Below are positions 45,574 through 53,480 of a stretch of 64,000 nt of DNA, piece by piece. Both the position numbers and the translations under genes were made by a program. The notes under the pieces were generated by a model, which was given only the letters and a program-made list of their open reading frames with translations, did not search any database and was not told the origin of the DNA. Source of the stretch: Rhodoblastus sp964425315 (GTDB lineage Bacteria; Pseudomonadota; Alphaproteobacteria; Rhizobiales; Beijerinckiaceae). How positions within the stretch are numbered: the first letter of the stretch is position 1; each line of letters opens with the position of its first letter. The stretch covers positions 14,015-78,014 of the forward strand of contig CAYRNB010000003.1 of the NCBI GenBank assembly GCA_964425315.1, in the 5' to 3' direction.

Positions 45574-45998
45574 TTCTGCAAACGTCCCTCCGCCGCCTTG
45601 TGGTGATATTGCGCGGCGACGAGTAAACCTTTGAGCGGTCGCAACATGCCAAGGCAGACGATCAGGGTCAGTGGCGCGAAAACCACGAAATAGACCCAGT
45701 AGGGAGGGTTGTAGGTCAGTTCGACCCAGAGCGCTGCGCCGACGACGATGAAGCCGGCGATCAGCATGACGAAAACCGCCGGCCCGTCGCCGGAGTCGGC
45801 GAAGCGATAGTCAAGGTCGCAATGATCGCATTTTTTCGCCAGATCCAAAAAGCCGTCGAATAATTTCCCTTGGCCACAGCGGGGGCATCGGCCGAGCAGG
45901 GCGGCGCGAAGAGGGAAGGAAGGCTTGTCCGATTCCGCCAATTTGATTCGTCCGTGGGCCGTTCCGCCCTGGACGGGGCGGAACGGCAAAACAATCAT
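45570..45998 (-). CDS. DUF983 family membrane protein
   Basis: The 142-residue protein has a zinc-ribbon-like N-terminal part with two CxxC pairs (GRCPRCGQGKLFDGF and KKCDHCDLDYR, about 37-63), then two membrane helices (AVFVMLIAGFIVVGAALWVEL and WVYFVVFAPLTLIVCLGML). DUF983 genes are regularly found between ctaE and SURF1 and are thought to help oxidase assembly, which is inference from context. It overlaps both neighbours by 4 bp. Confidence 0.9.
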   Translation of the reverse strand: MIVLPFRPVQGGTAHGRIKLAESDKPSFPLRAALLGRCPRCGQGKLFDGFLDLAKKCDHCDLDYRFADSGDGPAVFVMLIAGFIVVGAALWVELTYNPPYWVYFVVFAPLTLIVCLGMLRPLKGLLVAAQYHHKAAEGRLQK

Positions 45999-46858
45999 TC
46001 GTGGGCGAAGACCGCGCCCCAGGTGCCCCAGACATATATGCAGGAGAACAGAAACAGCCAGACCACGTCGACGAAATGCCAGTACCAGGCGGCGAATTCG
46101 AAGCCGAGGTGCTGTTTCGGCGTGAACTGACCCGCATTGGCGCGAATCAGGCAGACGGTGAGAAAAATCGTGCCGATGATCACATGCGCGCCGTGGAAAC
46201 CGGTCGCCATGAAGAAGGTCGCGCCGTAGATCGAATGTTTGAAGCCGAAGGGGGCGTGAATGTATTCATAAGCCTGGATGGAGGTGAAGCTTATGCCCAG
46301 CAGGATGGTGAGGATCAGCCCCTTTTTCAGGCCGGAGCGGTCGTTTTCCAGAAGCGCGTGATGCGCCCAGGTGACGGTCGTGCCGGAGGTCAGCAGGATC
46401 AAGGTGTTGATCAGCGGGAGATGCCAGGGATCGATCGCTTCCATACCCGCGGGCGGCCACTGTCCCCCGGTAAAGGCGAAGCGGGCGTATTGAATTTTTT
46501 CGGCCGAAAACAGGCTGGCGTCGAAAAAGGCCCAGAACCAAGCGACGAAGAACATCACTTCGGAAGCGATGAACAGCGACATGCCATAGCGGTGGCTGAG
46601 CTGGACGACCGGCGTATGGTCGCCGCCCTGCGCCTCGCGCACCACATCCGTCCACCAGAAAGCGGCGATGGCGATAAGGCCGATGGCGCCCATGCCGAAA
46701 ATCAGCCCGCCCGGCTTCAGCCCCCCGAGCGGCAGGTGCTTCATCCAGAAGATCAGGCCGAAGGCGGTGATGAAGGCGAAAAAGGCGGCGAGGATCGGCC
46801 AGGGGCTCGGCTCGACGAGATGGTAGTCGTGATGGGGCTTGGCGTGAGCGTCGGCCAT
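45995..46858 (-). CDS. ctaE: Cytochrome c oxidase subunit III
   Basis: Subunit III stabilises the aa3-type oxidase core. The 287-residue product has seven membrane helices and family blocks HDYHLVEPSPWPI at the start, SEVMFFVAWFWAFFDASL near 95, LINTLILLTSGTTVTWAHHAL near 150, and GFHGAHVIIGTIFL plus AAWYWHFVDVVWLFLF near the end. GGAGG precedes ATG 46858, with a strong palindrome just upstream. It overlaps DUF983 by 4 bp. ctaG, normally directly upstream, is missing. Confidence 0.97.
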   Translation of the reverse strand: MADAHAKPHHDYHLVEPSPWPILAAFFAFITAFGLIFWMKHLPLGGLKPGGLIFGMGAIGLIAIAAFWWTDVVREAQGGDHTPVVQLSHRYGMSLFIASEVMFFVAWFWAFFDASLFSAEKIQYARFAFTGGQWPPAGMEAIDPWHLPLINTLILLTSGTTVTWAHHALLENDRSGLKKGLILTILLGISFTSIQAYEYIHAPFGFKHSIYGATFFMATGFHGAHVIIGTIFLTVCLIRANAGQFTPKQHLGFEFAAWYWHFVDVVWLFLFSCIYVWGTWGAVFAHE

Positions 46859-46875
46859 TTTTTTCTTCCTCCTGG

Positions 46876-46893
46876 CGCCCGGCGCGCCGGGCG
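46876..46893 (-). promoter_or_regulatory. Perfect 18-bp GC palindrome upstream of the ctaE ribosome binding site
   Basis: The sequence CGCCCGGCGCGCCGGGCG is its own reverse complement and can fold as a seven-base stem with a CGCG loop. It sits three bases before the GGAGG of ctaE, so it may stabilise the 5' end of a processed ctaE message or modulate its translation. Confidence 0.45.
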
Positions 46894-46924
46894 ATTTTTC
46901 CTTCCTCCGGATGGATCCGGGGCG

Positions 46925-47062
46925 TCAAAGCTCGAGTCTTACCCTTGCGCGGCCGGACAAATCGGCCGTCCTGGATCTGTTCGAATTCAACTGCGAGTCG
47001 AACCGTGCTGCCGAAAGGCGCGGCATTTTCGCTTGATCTTGCGGGCGCTTCTGCTCGGTCAT
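46925..47062 (-). other. 45-codon ORF in the position of ctaG, possible remnant
   Basis: An ATG four bases after the coxF stop opens a short frame (MTEQKRPQDQAKMPRLSAA is its first part) ending 66 bp before the ctaE start. The basic, Gln-rich opening resembles the cytosolic N-terminus of Cox11/CtaG proteins, but the membrane helix and copper-binding domain that should follow are absent. It may be a truncated ctaG or a chance frame. Confidence 0.28.
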
Positions 47063-47066
47063 GGCG

Positions 47067-47228
47067 TCATTTCGGCTGGAGGAAAACATTGCCGCCCAGC
47101 CTGACGATGGTCATGGCGTAGAAAATCGCCACCAGAACCGCGATGGCGAGGCCGATGGCGATGTTGCGCTGGCGGCGGCGCTTTTCCTGTTCTGGCGTCA
47201 ATCGAGTCAAGGCGAGTTCCGTTGGCAT
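47067..47228 (-). CDS. CoxF-like small membrane protein
   Basis: This 53-residue protein has a charged N-terminus (LTPEQEKRRRQRN) followed by one membrane helix (IAIGLAIAVLVAIFYAMTIV) and ends with GGNVFLQPK. Such small proteins between ctaB and ctaG are called CoxF in Hyphomicrobiales oxidase operons; function is unknown. Start ATG 47228 overlaps the ctaB stop by one base. Confidence 0.75.
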   Translation of the reverse strand: MPTELALTRLTPEQEKRRRQRNIAIGLAIAVLVAIFYAMTIVRLGGNVFLQPK

Positions 47229-48160
47229 TAAAACAGCACCCCCGTCCATATCGCCGCTAGTCGTTCAACCGCGAGCACGGCGAAAAGGGCGAAGAGATAA
47301 AGGATGGAGAAGCCGAAATTGCGCAGGGCGCATTTGCGCGCCTTGTCGCCTTCGCGGATACGATAGACGGCGGCGCAGCCAAAAACCATCCCGATTCCGC
47401 CGATCAAGGCGACGACGCCATATGCCGGGCCGGCGAGGCCGAACAGCCATGGCAGAAGGCCGACCGGGGCCAGAACCAGGGAATAGAGCAAAATTTGCAG
47501 GCGGGTGGCGTCCGGCCCCCAGACATTGGGGGCCATGGGCACGCCGGCGCGCTGGTAATCGCGAGACTTGACCAGAGCGAGCGACCAGAAATGCGGCGGG
47601 GTCCACACGAAGATCAAAGCGAAAAGCAGAAGGCTCGGCAGGCTGAGCGATCCGGTCGCCGCGGCGTAGCCCACCATGGGCGGTAACGCGCCGGCGGCGC
47701 CGCCGATAACGATATTTTGCGGCGTCGACCGTTTCAACCACATCGTATAGATGACGACATAGTAGAAAATGGTGAAGGCGAGCAGGCCGGCGGCGAGGAA
47801 ATTGGCGGCGAGCGCCAAGGTCAGGACCGCGAAAAAAGCCAGGACCAGGCCGAAGACGAGGGCTTCGTCGCGGCTCATCCGTCCCGCCGGTATGGGGCGG
47901 CCCGCAGTGCGCGCCATAAGCCGGTCGATGTCGGAGTCGAACCACATGTTCAGCGCGCCCGAGGCGCCGGCGCCGACAGCGATGGCAAGAAGCGAGATCG
48001 CGCCCAGGACAGGATGGATCGGATGCGGAGCAAGCAGGAGTCCGACGAGCGCGGTGAAGACGGAAAGCGACATCACGCGCGGTTTTAGCAGCGCAATGTA
48101 ATCGGACGGACTGGCGCCGGAGGCGGCAAGGCCGAGGTCGCTTTGACTGACGAGACTCAT
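47228..48160 (-). CDS. ctaB: Protohaem IX farnesyltransferase (haem o synthase)
   Basis: CtaB farnesylates haem b to haem o, the precursor of haem a for the oxidase. The 310-residue protein has about nine membrane helices and the UbiA-type prenyl-diphosphate motif NMWFDSDIDRLMARTAGRPIPAG near residue 70. A second Asp region DYIALLKPRVMSL lies at the start, and KRSTPQNIVIGGAAGALPPMVGYAA is in the middle. It lies directly downstream of ctaD, separated by 70 bp with a strong hairpin. Confidence 0.95.
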   Translation of the reverse strand: MSLVSQSDLGLAASGASPSDYIALLKPRVMSLSVFTALVGLLLAPHPIHPVLGAISLLAIAVGAGASGALNMWFDSDIDRLMARTAGRPIPAGRMSRDEALVFGLVLAFFAVLTLALAANFLAAGLLAFTIFYYVVIYTMWLKRSTPQNIVIGGAAGALPPMVGYAAATGSLSLPSLLLFALIFVWTPPHFWSLALVKSRDYQRAGVPMAPNVWGPDATRLQILLYSLVLAPVGLLPWLFGLAGPAYGVVALIGGIGMVFGCAAVYRIREGDKARKCALRNFGFSILYLFALFAVLAVERLAAIWTGVLF

Positions 48161-48201
48161 AGGCTTTTCGTTCCAAGGGCGCCCGAGGACTCAGGCGGGC
48201 A

Positions 48202-48222
48202 GGGGGCGGCCAAGCCGCCCCC
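48202..48222 (-). promoter_or_regulatory. Intercistronic hairpin between ctaD and ctaB
   Basis: GGGGGCGGC (48202-48210) pairs perfectly with GCCGCCCCC (48214-48222) across a three-base loop, starting nine bases after the ctaD stop on the minus strand. No T tract follows in the direction of transcription, so it probably protects the abundant ctaD mRNA end or reduces readthrough to ctaB. Confidence 0.5.
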
Positions 48223-48230
48223 GCTTTCGA

Positions 48231-49904
48231 TCAGTGGCTGGCGTCTTCGGCGATGCGCGGCAGTTCGTTGAACTGATGGAAAGGCGGCGGCGAGGACAGG
48301 GTCCACTCGAGCGTGGTCGCGCCGACGCCCCAGGGATTATCAGCCGCCGCGACCTTGCGCGAAAAGGCGTCGTAGACGCAGTAGAAGAAGATCAGCAGCG
48401 AGGCGCCGGCGATGAAGGCGCCGATCGACGAAACCTCGTTCCATAGATGGAAGGCGGCGGGATAGTCGATATAGCGGCGCGGCATGCCGGCGAGGCCGAG
48501 GAAATGCTGCGGGAAGAACGTCAGGTTGATGCCGACGAACAGAACCCAGAAATGCAGCTTGGACAGGGTTTCGTTGTACATATAGCCGGTCATCTTCGGG
48601 AACCAGTAATAGAAGGCCGTGAAGATGGCGAAGACCGCGCCGAGCGACATCGTATAGTGGAAGTGCGCCACGACGTAATAGGTCTCGTGCAGGGCGCGGT
48701 CGACGCCCGCGTTGGCGAGCACCACGCCGGTGACGCCGCCGATGGTGAACACCATGATGAAGCCGATGGCCCAGACCATGGGCGCGCGGAACGAAATCGA
48801 GCCGCCCCACATGGTGGCGATCCAGGAGAAGACCTTGACCCCCGTCGGCACGGCGATGACCATGGTGGCGAAGACGAAATAGCGCTGGGTGTTCAGCGAC
48901 AGGCCCACCGTATACATGTGGTGCGCCCAGACCAGGAAGCCGACCACGCCGATCGCCACCATCGCATAGGCCATGCCGAGATAGCCGAAGATCGGCTTTT
49001 TCGAGAAGGTCGAGATGACGTGCGAGATCACGCCGAAGCCGGGCAGGATCAGAATATAGACTTCCGGATGGCCGAAGAACCAGAACAGGTGCTGGAACAG
49101 AATCGGATCGCCGCCGCCGCTTGGAACGAAAAAGGTCGTGCCGAAATTGCGGTCGGTCAGCAGCATGGTGATGGCGCCGGCGAGAACGGGGAGAGCCAGC
49201 ACCAGCAAGAAGGCGGTGACCAGGATCGACCAGGCGAACAGCGGCATTTTATGCAGGGTCATGCCCGGCGCGCGCATGTTGAAAATGGTAGTGATGAAAT
49301 TGATCGCGCCGAGAATGGACGAGGCGCCGGCGAGATGCAGCGAAAGAATGATGAAATCCATCGACGGGCCGGGAGTGCCGACGTTCGAGGAGAAGGGCGG
49401 ATAGAGCACCCAGCCGCCGCCAAAACCCTTCAGGCCCGGCGAACCAGGCATGAACAAGGAAATCAGCAGCAGGGCAAAGGAGGCCGGCAACAGCCAGAAA
49501 GACACATTGTTCATGCGCGGGAAAGCCATGTCCGGCGCGCCGATCATGATCGGCACGAACCAGTTGCCGAAGCCGCCGATCAGCGCCGGCATGACCATGA
49601 AGAAGATCATGATCACGCCATGGGCGGTGATGAAGACATTATAGAGATTTTTGCCGGCGGTGAGCGCCATGCCGGGATCGGCGCCCTGCAGCCATTCCGC
49701 CAGAGTGGGAAAGATCTGGATGCCGGGATACATCAGCTCGGCGCGGATCGCCATCGACAGCAATCCGCCGATCACGCCGGCTATAATGGCGAAAATGAGG
49801 TAGAGCGTGCCAATGTCCTTGTGGTTGGTGGCGAACAGATAGCGCCTCCAACCGGTAGGATGGCCATGGGCGGCGTCGTGCGATGCGGCGTGGCTGACGG
49901 ACAT
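48231..49904 (-). CDS. ctaD: Cytochrome c oxidase subunit I (aa3 type)
   Basis: Subunit I holds haem a and the haem a3-CuB oxygen-reducing centre. The 557-residue product has 12 membrane helices and the proton-channel and copper motifs: HGVIMIFFMVMPALIGGFGNW, LFWFFGHPEVYILILPGFG (His-Tyr crosslink region), VWAHHMYTVGL (CuB histidines), and YYVVAHFHYTMSLGAVF (haem ligands). GHPEVYI with the E286-type Glu marks the A1 family. It is 49 bp downstream of ctaC. Confidence 0.98.
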   Translation of the reverse strand: MSVSHAASHDAAHGHPTGWRRYLFATNHKDIGTLYLIFAIIAGVIGGLLSMAIRAELMYPGIQIFPTLAEWLQGADPGMALTAGKNLYNVFITAHGVIMIFFMVMPALIGGFGNWFVPIMIGAPDMAFPRMNNVSFWLLPASFALLLISLFMPGSPGLKGFGGGWVLYPPFSSNVGTPGPSMDFIILSLHLAGASSILGAINFITTIFNMRAPGMTLHKMPLFAWSILVTAFLLVLALPVLAGAITMLLTDRNFGTTFFVPSGGGDPILFQHLFWFFGHPEVYILILPGFGVISHVISTFSKKPIFGYLGMAYAMVAIGVVGFLVWAHHMYTVGLSLNTQRYFVFATMVIAVPTGVKVFSWIATMWGGSISFRAPMVWAIGFIMVFTIGGVTGVVLANAGVDRALHETYYVVAHFHYTMSLGAVFAIFTAFYYWFPKMTGYMYNETLSKLHFWVLFVGINLTFFPQHFLGLAGMPRRYIDYPAAFHLWNEVSSIGAFIAGASLLIFFYCVYDAFSRKVAAADNPWGVGATTLEWTLSSPPPFHQFNELPRIAEDASH

Positions 49905-49953
49905 TCTCTTATTCCTTGAAAGCTGGTTTCACGGGGCCGGGGCGCGCCGGCGA

Positions 49954-50877
49954 TCACTGCGGACGAAAAGCGACTTTGGCGACCTGATTTGAAGACGGCA
50001 AAGCGGCGAATTCTTTCGCCGCCTTGGCGAGCCAGGCCTGATAGGCTTTCTCGCTCACCACGTGAAAGACGATCGGCATGAAGGCGTGATTGATGCCGCA
50101 CAATTTGGAGCACTGGCCGTAATAGGTGCCGGTGCGCTCGGCCTTGAACCAGGTTTCGTTCATCCGGCCCGGAATCGCGTCGATGCGTATGCCGAAAGCC
50201 GGAACCGTGAAGGAATGGATGACGTCGGAGGAAGTGACCAGGACGCGGATGACCTTGCCCACCGGCACTACCGCGTCGTTATCGACGCTCAGCAGCCAGA
50301 TGTCGCCCTTGGCGGGGTTGATCTCGTTCTTGGGCTTGATCATGGAATCGAAGGAGAATCCGCCGCCGTCCTTTTCCTTGGGATAGGCGTAGGTCCAGTA
50401 CCACTGGTTGCCGGTGACCTTGATGGTCACGGCGGGCTTGGGGATCACCAGCTGGTGGGTGAGCAGACGGAAGGACGGCACGGCGATGAAGACGAGAATC
50501 ATCACCGGTATCACCGTCCAGGCGATTTCCAGCATAGTGTTGTGGGTGGTGCGCGAGGGGACCGGATTGGACTTTTCATTGAACCGGATCATGACGTAGA
50601 TCAGGAGCCCGGCCACGAACAGGGTGATCAAGACGATGATCGGCACCAAAATGTCATTGTGGAAGAAATGAATTTCATCCGCGATCGGCGAATTGGACCT
50701 TTGGAAGCCGATTTCGCCCGGCGCCGGCCGGCCGTCGCCCGGCAATTGCACGGCCCACGCGGCGACCGGCGCCAAACTCAGGGCGCAAAACGCTAAAAAA
50801 GCGCCGATGCGGCGCAGCTGACGGCAAAGCGAAGATAGGGCCGGTCTTGCGCCGGAATCCGGACGTTCGTCACGCAT
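49954..50877 (-). CDS. ctaC: Cytochrome c oxidase subunit II
   Basis: Subunit II accepts electrons from cytochrome c at its CuA centre. The 307-residue product has a signal peptide (about 22-42), two membrane helices (about 78-98 and 115-135) and a periplasmic cupredoxin domain. CuA ligands are present: His221 and the Cys256-x3-Cys260-x3-His264-x2-Met267 motif in YGQCSKLCGINHAFMPI. ATG 50877 is chosen over the open frame to 50970. It is first in the oxidase operon, with a perfect FNR/FixK box about 100 bp upstream. Confidence 0.97.
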   Translation of the reverse strand: MRDERPDSGARPALSSLCRQLRRIGAFLAFCALSLAPVAAWAVQLPGDGRPAPGEIGFQRSNSPIADEIHFFHNDILVPIIVLITLFVAGLLIYVMIRFNEKSNPVPSRTTHNTMLEIAWTVIPVMILVFIAVPSFRLLTHQLVIPKPAVTIKVTGNQWYWTYAYPKEKDGGGFSFDSMIKPKNEINPAKGDIWLLSVDNDAVVPVGKVIRVLVTSSDVIHSFTVPAFGIRIDAIPGRMNETWFKAERTGTYYGQCSKLCGINHAFMPIVFHVVSEKAYQAWLAKAAKEFAALPSSNQVAKVAFRPQ

Positions 50878-50943
50878 ATTCGAATTTCCACTCCCTGTCG
50901 GCTCTGTCTGGCCGCGTTGCAATTCCGCCTCGGCGGTCCTAGC

Positions 50944-50949
50944 CTTATA
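50944..50949 (-). promoter_or_regulatory. Candidate -10 element of the ctaC promoter
   Basis: On the minus strand the hexamer reads TATAAG (five of six matches to TATAAT). If it is the -10, the FNR box centre falls at about -43.5, close to the -41.5 of class II activation. Confidence 0.45.
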
Positions 50950-50973
50950 GTTGGTCGGAGCCAAGCACAAAGT

Positions 50974-50987
50974 TTGATTTAGATCAA
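50974..50987. promoter_or_regulatory. Perfect FNR/FixK box upstream of ctaC
   Basis: TTGAT-TTAG-ATCAA matches the consensus TTGAT-N4-ATCAA at every conserved base and is palindromic. It lies 97-110 bp upstream of the ctaC ATG and about 290 bp from the IalB-like gene. FNR/FixK-type Crp-family regulators bind this motif in low oxygen. The nearby TATAAG places it as an activator site for ctaC. Confidence 0.75.
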
Positions 50988-51270
50988 TATGTCACAGCCG
51001 CGCGCGCGCCGGCCGCGTCCATTTGTCGCGCTTTCGCGCCCTTGACAAAAAGACGCGGATTTTGCGCGTGCGAATTTGCTCCCGCGGAACTTTTGCCGGA
51101 CGTCGTTGGTCAGAGGCGCCGACAAGCGGGCGCGAAAAATCCCTGCGCGAAAAATCAATGCCGCTCGTCCGCAAAAATGCCGCATGTTGCGCGGATTTGA
51201 GGGCTTGCGCGATGCGCGCGAATCGCGGAAGCCTTTTTCGGGTTCGCCGCGGCAAGATTTCGGAGGGATT

Positions 51271-51831
51271 ATGGCGTTTGATCGCAGAGGCCAAGGATCG
51301 GCCGGCAAATTCGGCTTGGCTTTTCTGATCGCGCTCGGCCTGTGCCTTGTAGCGCCGGTCGCCGGCGTCTGCGCTCCCGCCACCGGGCAGGGCGCAACCG
51401 GCCAGGGCGTGGTCAAGGGAAAATTCGGCGATTGGGAGATGCGCTGCGAGACTCCGCCCGGCGCCGCGCACCAGCAATGCGCCCTGATGCAAAGCGTCGC
51501 CGCCGAGGACAAGCCCAATGTCAATTTGGTGGTGATCGTCCTCAAAACCGCGGACCACAAGAGCCGCTTGCTGCGCGTCATCGCGCCGCTAGGCGTTCTG
51601 CTGCCTTCGGGATTGGGCCTCAAAGTCGACAAGACCGATATCGGCCGCGCCGGCTTCGTCCGCTGCCTGCCGTCGGGCTGCGTCGCCGAAGTGGTGATGC
51701 AGGACAAGCTGCTCAACCAGATGGAGAACGGAACCAGGGCCACTTTCATCATTTTCCAGACGCCGGAGCAAGGAATCGGCATCCCGTTGGCGCTTAAGGG
51801 GTTTAAGGAAGGCTTCAATAAATTGCCGTGA
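51271..51831 (+). CDS. Invasion-associated locus B (IalB) family protein
   Basis: The 186-residue protein has a signal peptide (FLIALGLCLVAPVAGVCA, cleavage near residue 32) and the IalB pattern: KGKFGDWEMRCETPPGAAHQQCALMQSV at the start of the mature part, RVIAPLGVLLPSGLGLKVD, then FVRCLPSGCVAEVVMQD and a terminal GIGIPLALKGFKEGFNKL. IalB proteins are periplasmic or outer-membrane associated and of unclear function outside Bartonella. GGAGG before ATG 51271 decides the start against the frame opening at 51076. Confidence 0.88.
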   Translation: MAFDRRGQGSAGKFGLAFLIALGLCLVAPVAGVCAPATGQGATGQGVVKGKFGDWEMRCETPPGAAHQQCALMQSVAAEDKPNVNLVVIVLKTADHKSRLLRVIAPLGVLLPSGLGLKVDKTDIGRAGFVRCLPSGCVAEVVMQDKLLNQMENGTRATFIIFQTPEQGIGIPLALKGFKEGFNKLP

Positions 51832-51950
51832 TCGCGGCCCCGTTGCGTGATCGGGATGGAGCGAATATTTCCGGGGAAATCTCGGGATAATCCGGTGAGC
51901 GCGACGAAGCGCGCGGATTTCCCGCGGCGAATCGCGTTACGATTTCTGCC

Positions 51951-53075
51951 ATGACCAAGGAACCGGACTTGCGGCGCACGCCGCTCCATGATCGCCATGT
52001 CGCCTTGGGCGGGCGCATGGTCGGATTCGCCGGCTATGAATTGCCGGTGAATTATACCGGCGGCATTATCGCCGAACATTTGTTCACCCGCGAGAGCGCC
52101 GGATTGTTCGATGTCTCCCATATGGGCCAGGCGTTTCTGTCCGGGCCGGGCGCGGCGCGGCGGCTGGAAAGCCTGGTTCCCGGCGATATTCAGGCGCTCG
52201 CCCCGCGCCGCATCCGCTACACACAGTTGACCAACGCCGAAGGCGGCATTCTCGACGACCTCATGGTCACCAAACTCGACGCCGCCGGAGATCGGCTTTT
52301 TCTGGTGGTCAATGCGGCCTGCAAGGCGGCGGATTTCGCCCGTCTGCGTGAAATGCTGCCCGATCTTCGCCTCGAAATTCTCGACGACCGCGCCCTCATC
52401 GCCTTGCAGGGGCCACGGGCGGCCGCCGCGCTGGAGCGCCATCTGCCCGGCGTCTCGACCCTGTCCTTCATGTCGCAGAGGGAATTCGACTGGCGCGGCG
52501 AAAAACTCTTCGTCAGCCGCTCCGGCTATACCGGCGAGGACGGCTTCGAAATCTCGATCGCTTCGGCGCAGGCCGACGCTTTCGCCGGCGCGCTCCTGGC
52601 GGAGGCCGAGGTGCGGCCGGCGGGCCTCGGGGCTCGCGATTCGCTCCGGCTCGAAGCCGCGCTTTGCCTTTACGGCCATGATATCGACGAGACGACCAGT
52701 CCGATCGAGGCGGATCTCGCCTGGTCGATTTCCAAGCGCCGCCGCGCCGAGGGCGGTTTTCCCGGGGACGAGCGGATCCAGGGCGAATTGGCGAATGGGG
52801 TCGCGCGAATACGCGTCGGCCTCGCGCTGGAGGGCAAGGCGCCGGCGCGCGATGGCGCGGAAATCGTCGATGGACGGGGCGCGGTCGTCGGGCGCGTCAC
52901 TTCGGGCGGCTATGCGCCCTCGCTCGCGCGTCCCATCGCCATGGGCTATGTTCCGCCGGCGCTCGCGGCGCCTGGAACGTCGCTTGCCTTGATCGTGCGT
53001 GGCCGGCCCCTGTCGGCGCGCGTCGTTGCGACGCCTTTCGTTCCGAACCGCTATTTTCGATCTGTTCAGGCTTGA
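51951..53075 (+). CDS. gcvT: Glycine cleavage system T protein (aminomethyltransferase)
   Basis: GcvT transfers the methylene group from aminomethyl-lipoyl-H protein to tetrahydrofolate, releasing ammonia. The 374-residue product starts RTPLHDRHVALGGRMVGFAGYELPVNY (two conserved blocks at about 7-33). It has GLFDVSHMGQAFLSGPGA near 57, LTNAEGGILDDLMVTKL near 90 and RSGYTGEDGFEIS near 188. Fifteen bases separate its stop from gcvH. A TTGCGT-N17-TATTTC pair in the 119-bp upstream gap is a weak promoter candidate, and no glycine riboswitch is visible. Confidence 0.95.
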   Translation: MTKEPDLRRTPLHDRHVALGGRMVGFAGYELPVNYTGGIIAEHLFTRESAGLFDVSHMGQAFLSGPGAARRLESLVPGDIQALAPRRIRYTQLTNAEGGILDDLMVTKLDAAGDRLFLVVNAACKAADFARLREMLPDLRLEILDDRALIALQGPRAAAALERHLPGVSTLSFMSQREFDWRGEKLFVSRSGYTGEDGFEISIASAQADAFAGALLAEAEVRPAGLGARDSLRLEAALCLYGHDIDETTSPIEADLAWSISKRRRAEGGFPGDERIQGELANGVARIRVGLALEGKAPARDGAEIVDGRGAVVGRVTSGGYAPSLARPIAMGYVPPALAAPGTSLALIVRGRPLSARVVATPFVPNRYFRSVQA

Positions 53076-53090
53076 TCGCCGGAGTTGCGC

Positions 53091-53468
53091 ATGACCAGGA
53101 CCCTTTACACCAAGGATCACGAATATATCCACGTTGACGGCGATCTGGGCGTGGTCGGGATCACCGACTTCGCCCAGGGCCAGTTGGGCGACGTGGTCTT
53201 TGTCGAACTGCCCCAGGTCGGCGCGAAGATCGCCAAGGGCGCGGCGGCGGCGGTGGTCGAAAGCGTCAAGGCGGCAAACGAGGTTTACGCCCCGGTCGCC
53301 GGCGAAGTGGTCGAGGCGAACGGCGACCTGGAGGGCGATCCGGCGATGGTCAACGAAGAGCCTCAGGGAAAAGGCTGGTTCTTCAAACTGAGGATCGCCG
53401 ACCAGGGCGAACTCGACAGCCTGCTCGACGAGGCCGGCTACAAAGCCCTGACCGACTCGCTGGCGTAA
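53091..53468 (+). CDS. gcvH: Glycine cleavage system H protein
   Basis: GcvH is the lipoylated shuttle between the P, T and L proteins. The 125-residue product has the family start LYTKDHEYIHVDGDLGVVGIT and the lipoylation site ESVKAANEVYAPVAGEV with Lys60. ATG 53091 is used rather than TTG 53085. gcvP, usually third in the operon, is absent; the next gene, mscL, is convergent 12 bp away. Confidence 0.96.
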   Translation: MTRTLYTKDHEYIHVDGDLGVVGITDFAQGQLGDVVFVELPQVGAKIAKGAAAAVVESVKAANEVYAPVAGEVVEANGDLEGDPAMVNEEPQGKGWFFKLRIADQGELDSLLDEAGYKALTDSLA

Positions 53469-53480
53469 GAGACAGCGCCC

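Larger units (their letters stand above)
50878..51270. other. 393-bp divergent intergenic region (ctaC / IalB-like gene)
   Basis: No convincing gene. It holds the FNR/FixK box and a -10-like hexamer toward ctaC (listed separately). A TTGACA at 51042-51047 faces the IalB-like gene but lacks a clear -10. The right half is GC-rich. Confidence 0.6.

Noticed and set aside
48447..49919. A 490-codon plus-strand frame opposite ctaD
   Set aside because: Product is a low-complexity, Glu/His/Arg-rich sequence with no family; ctaD on the minus strand is unmistakable.
51832..51950. Glycine riboswitch upstream of gcvT
   Set aside because: The 119-bp gap is short and lacks the conserved paired aptamer cores; I could not find the expected motifs.
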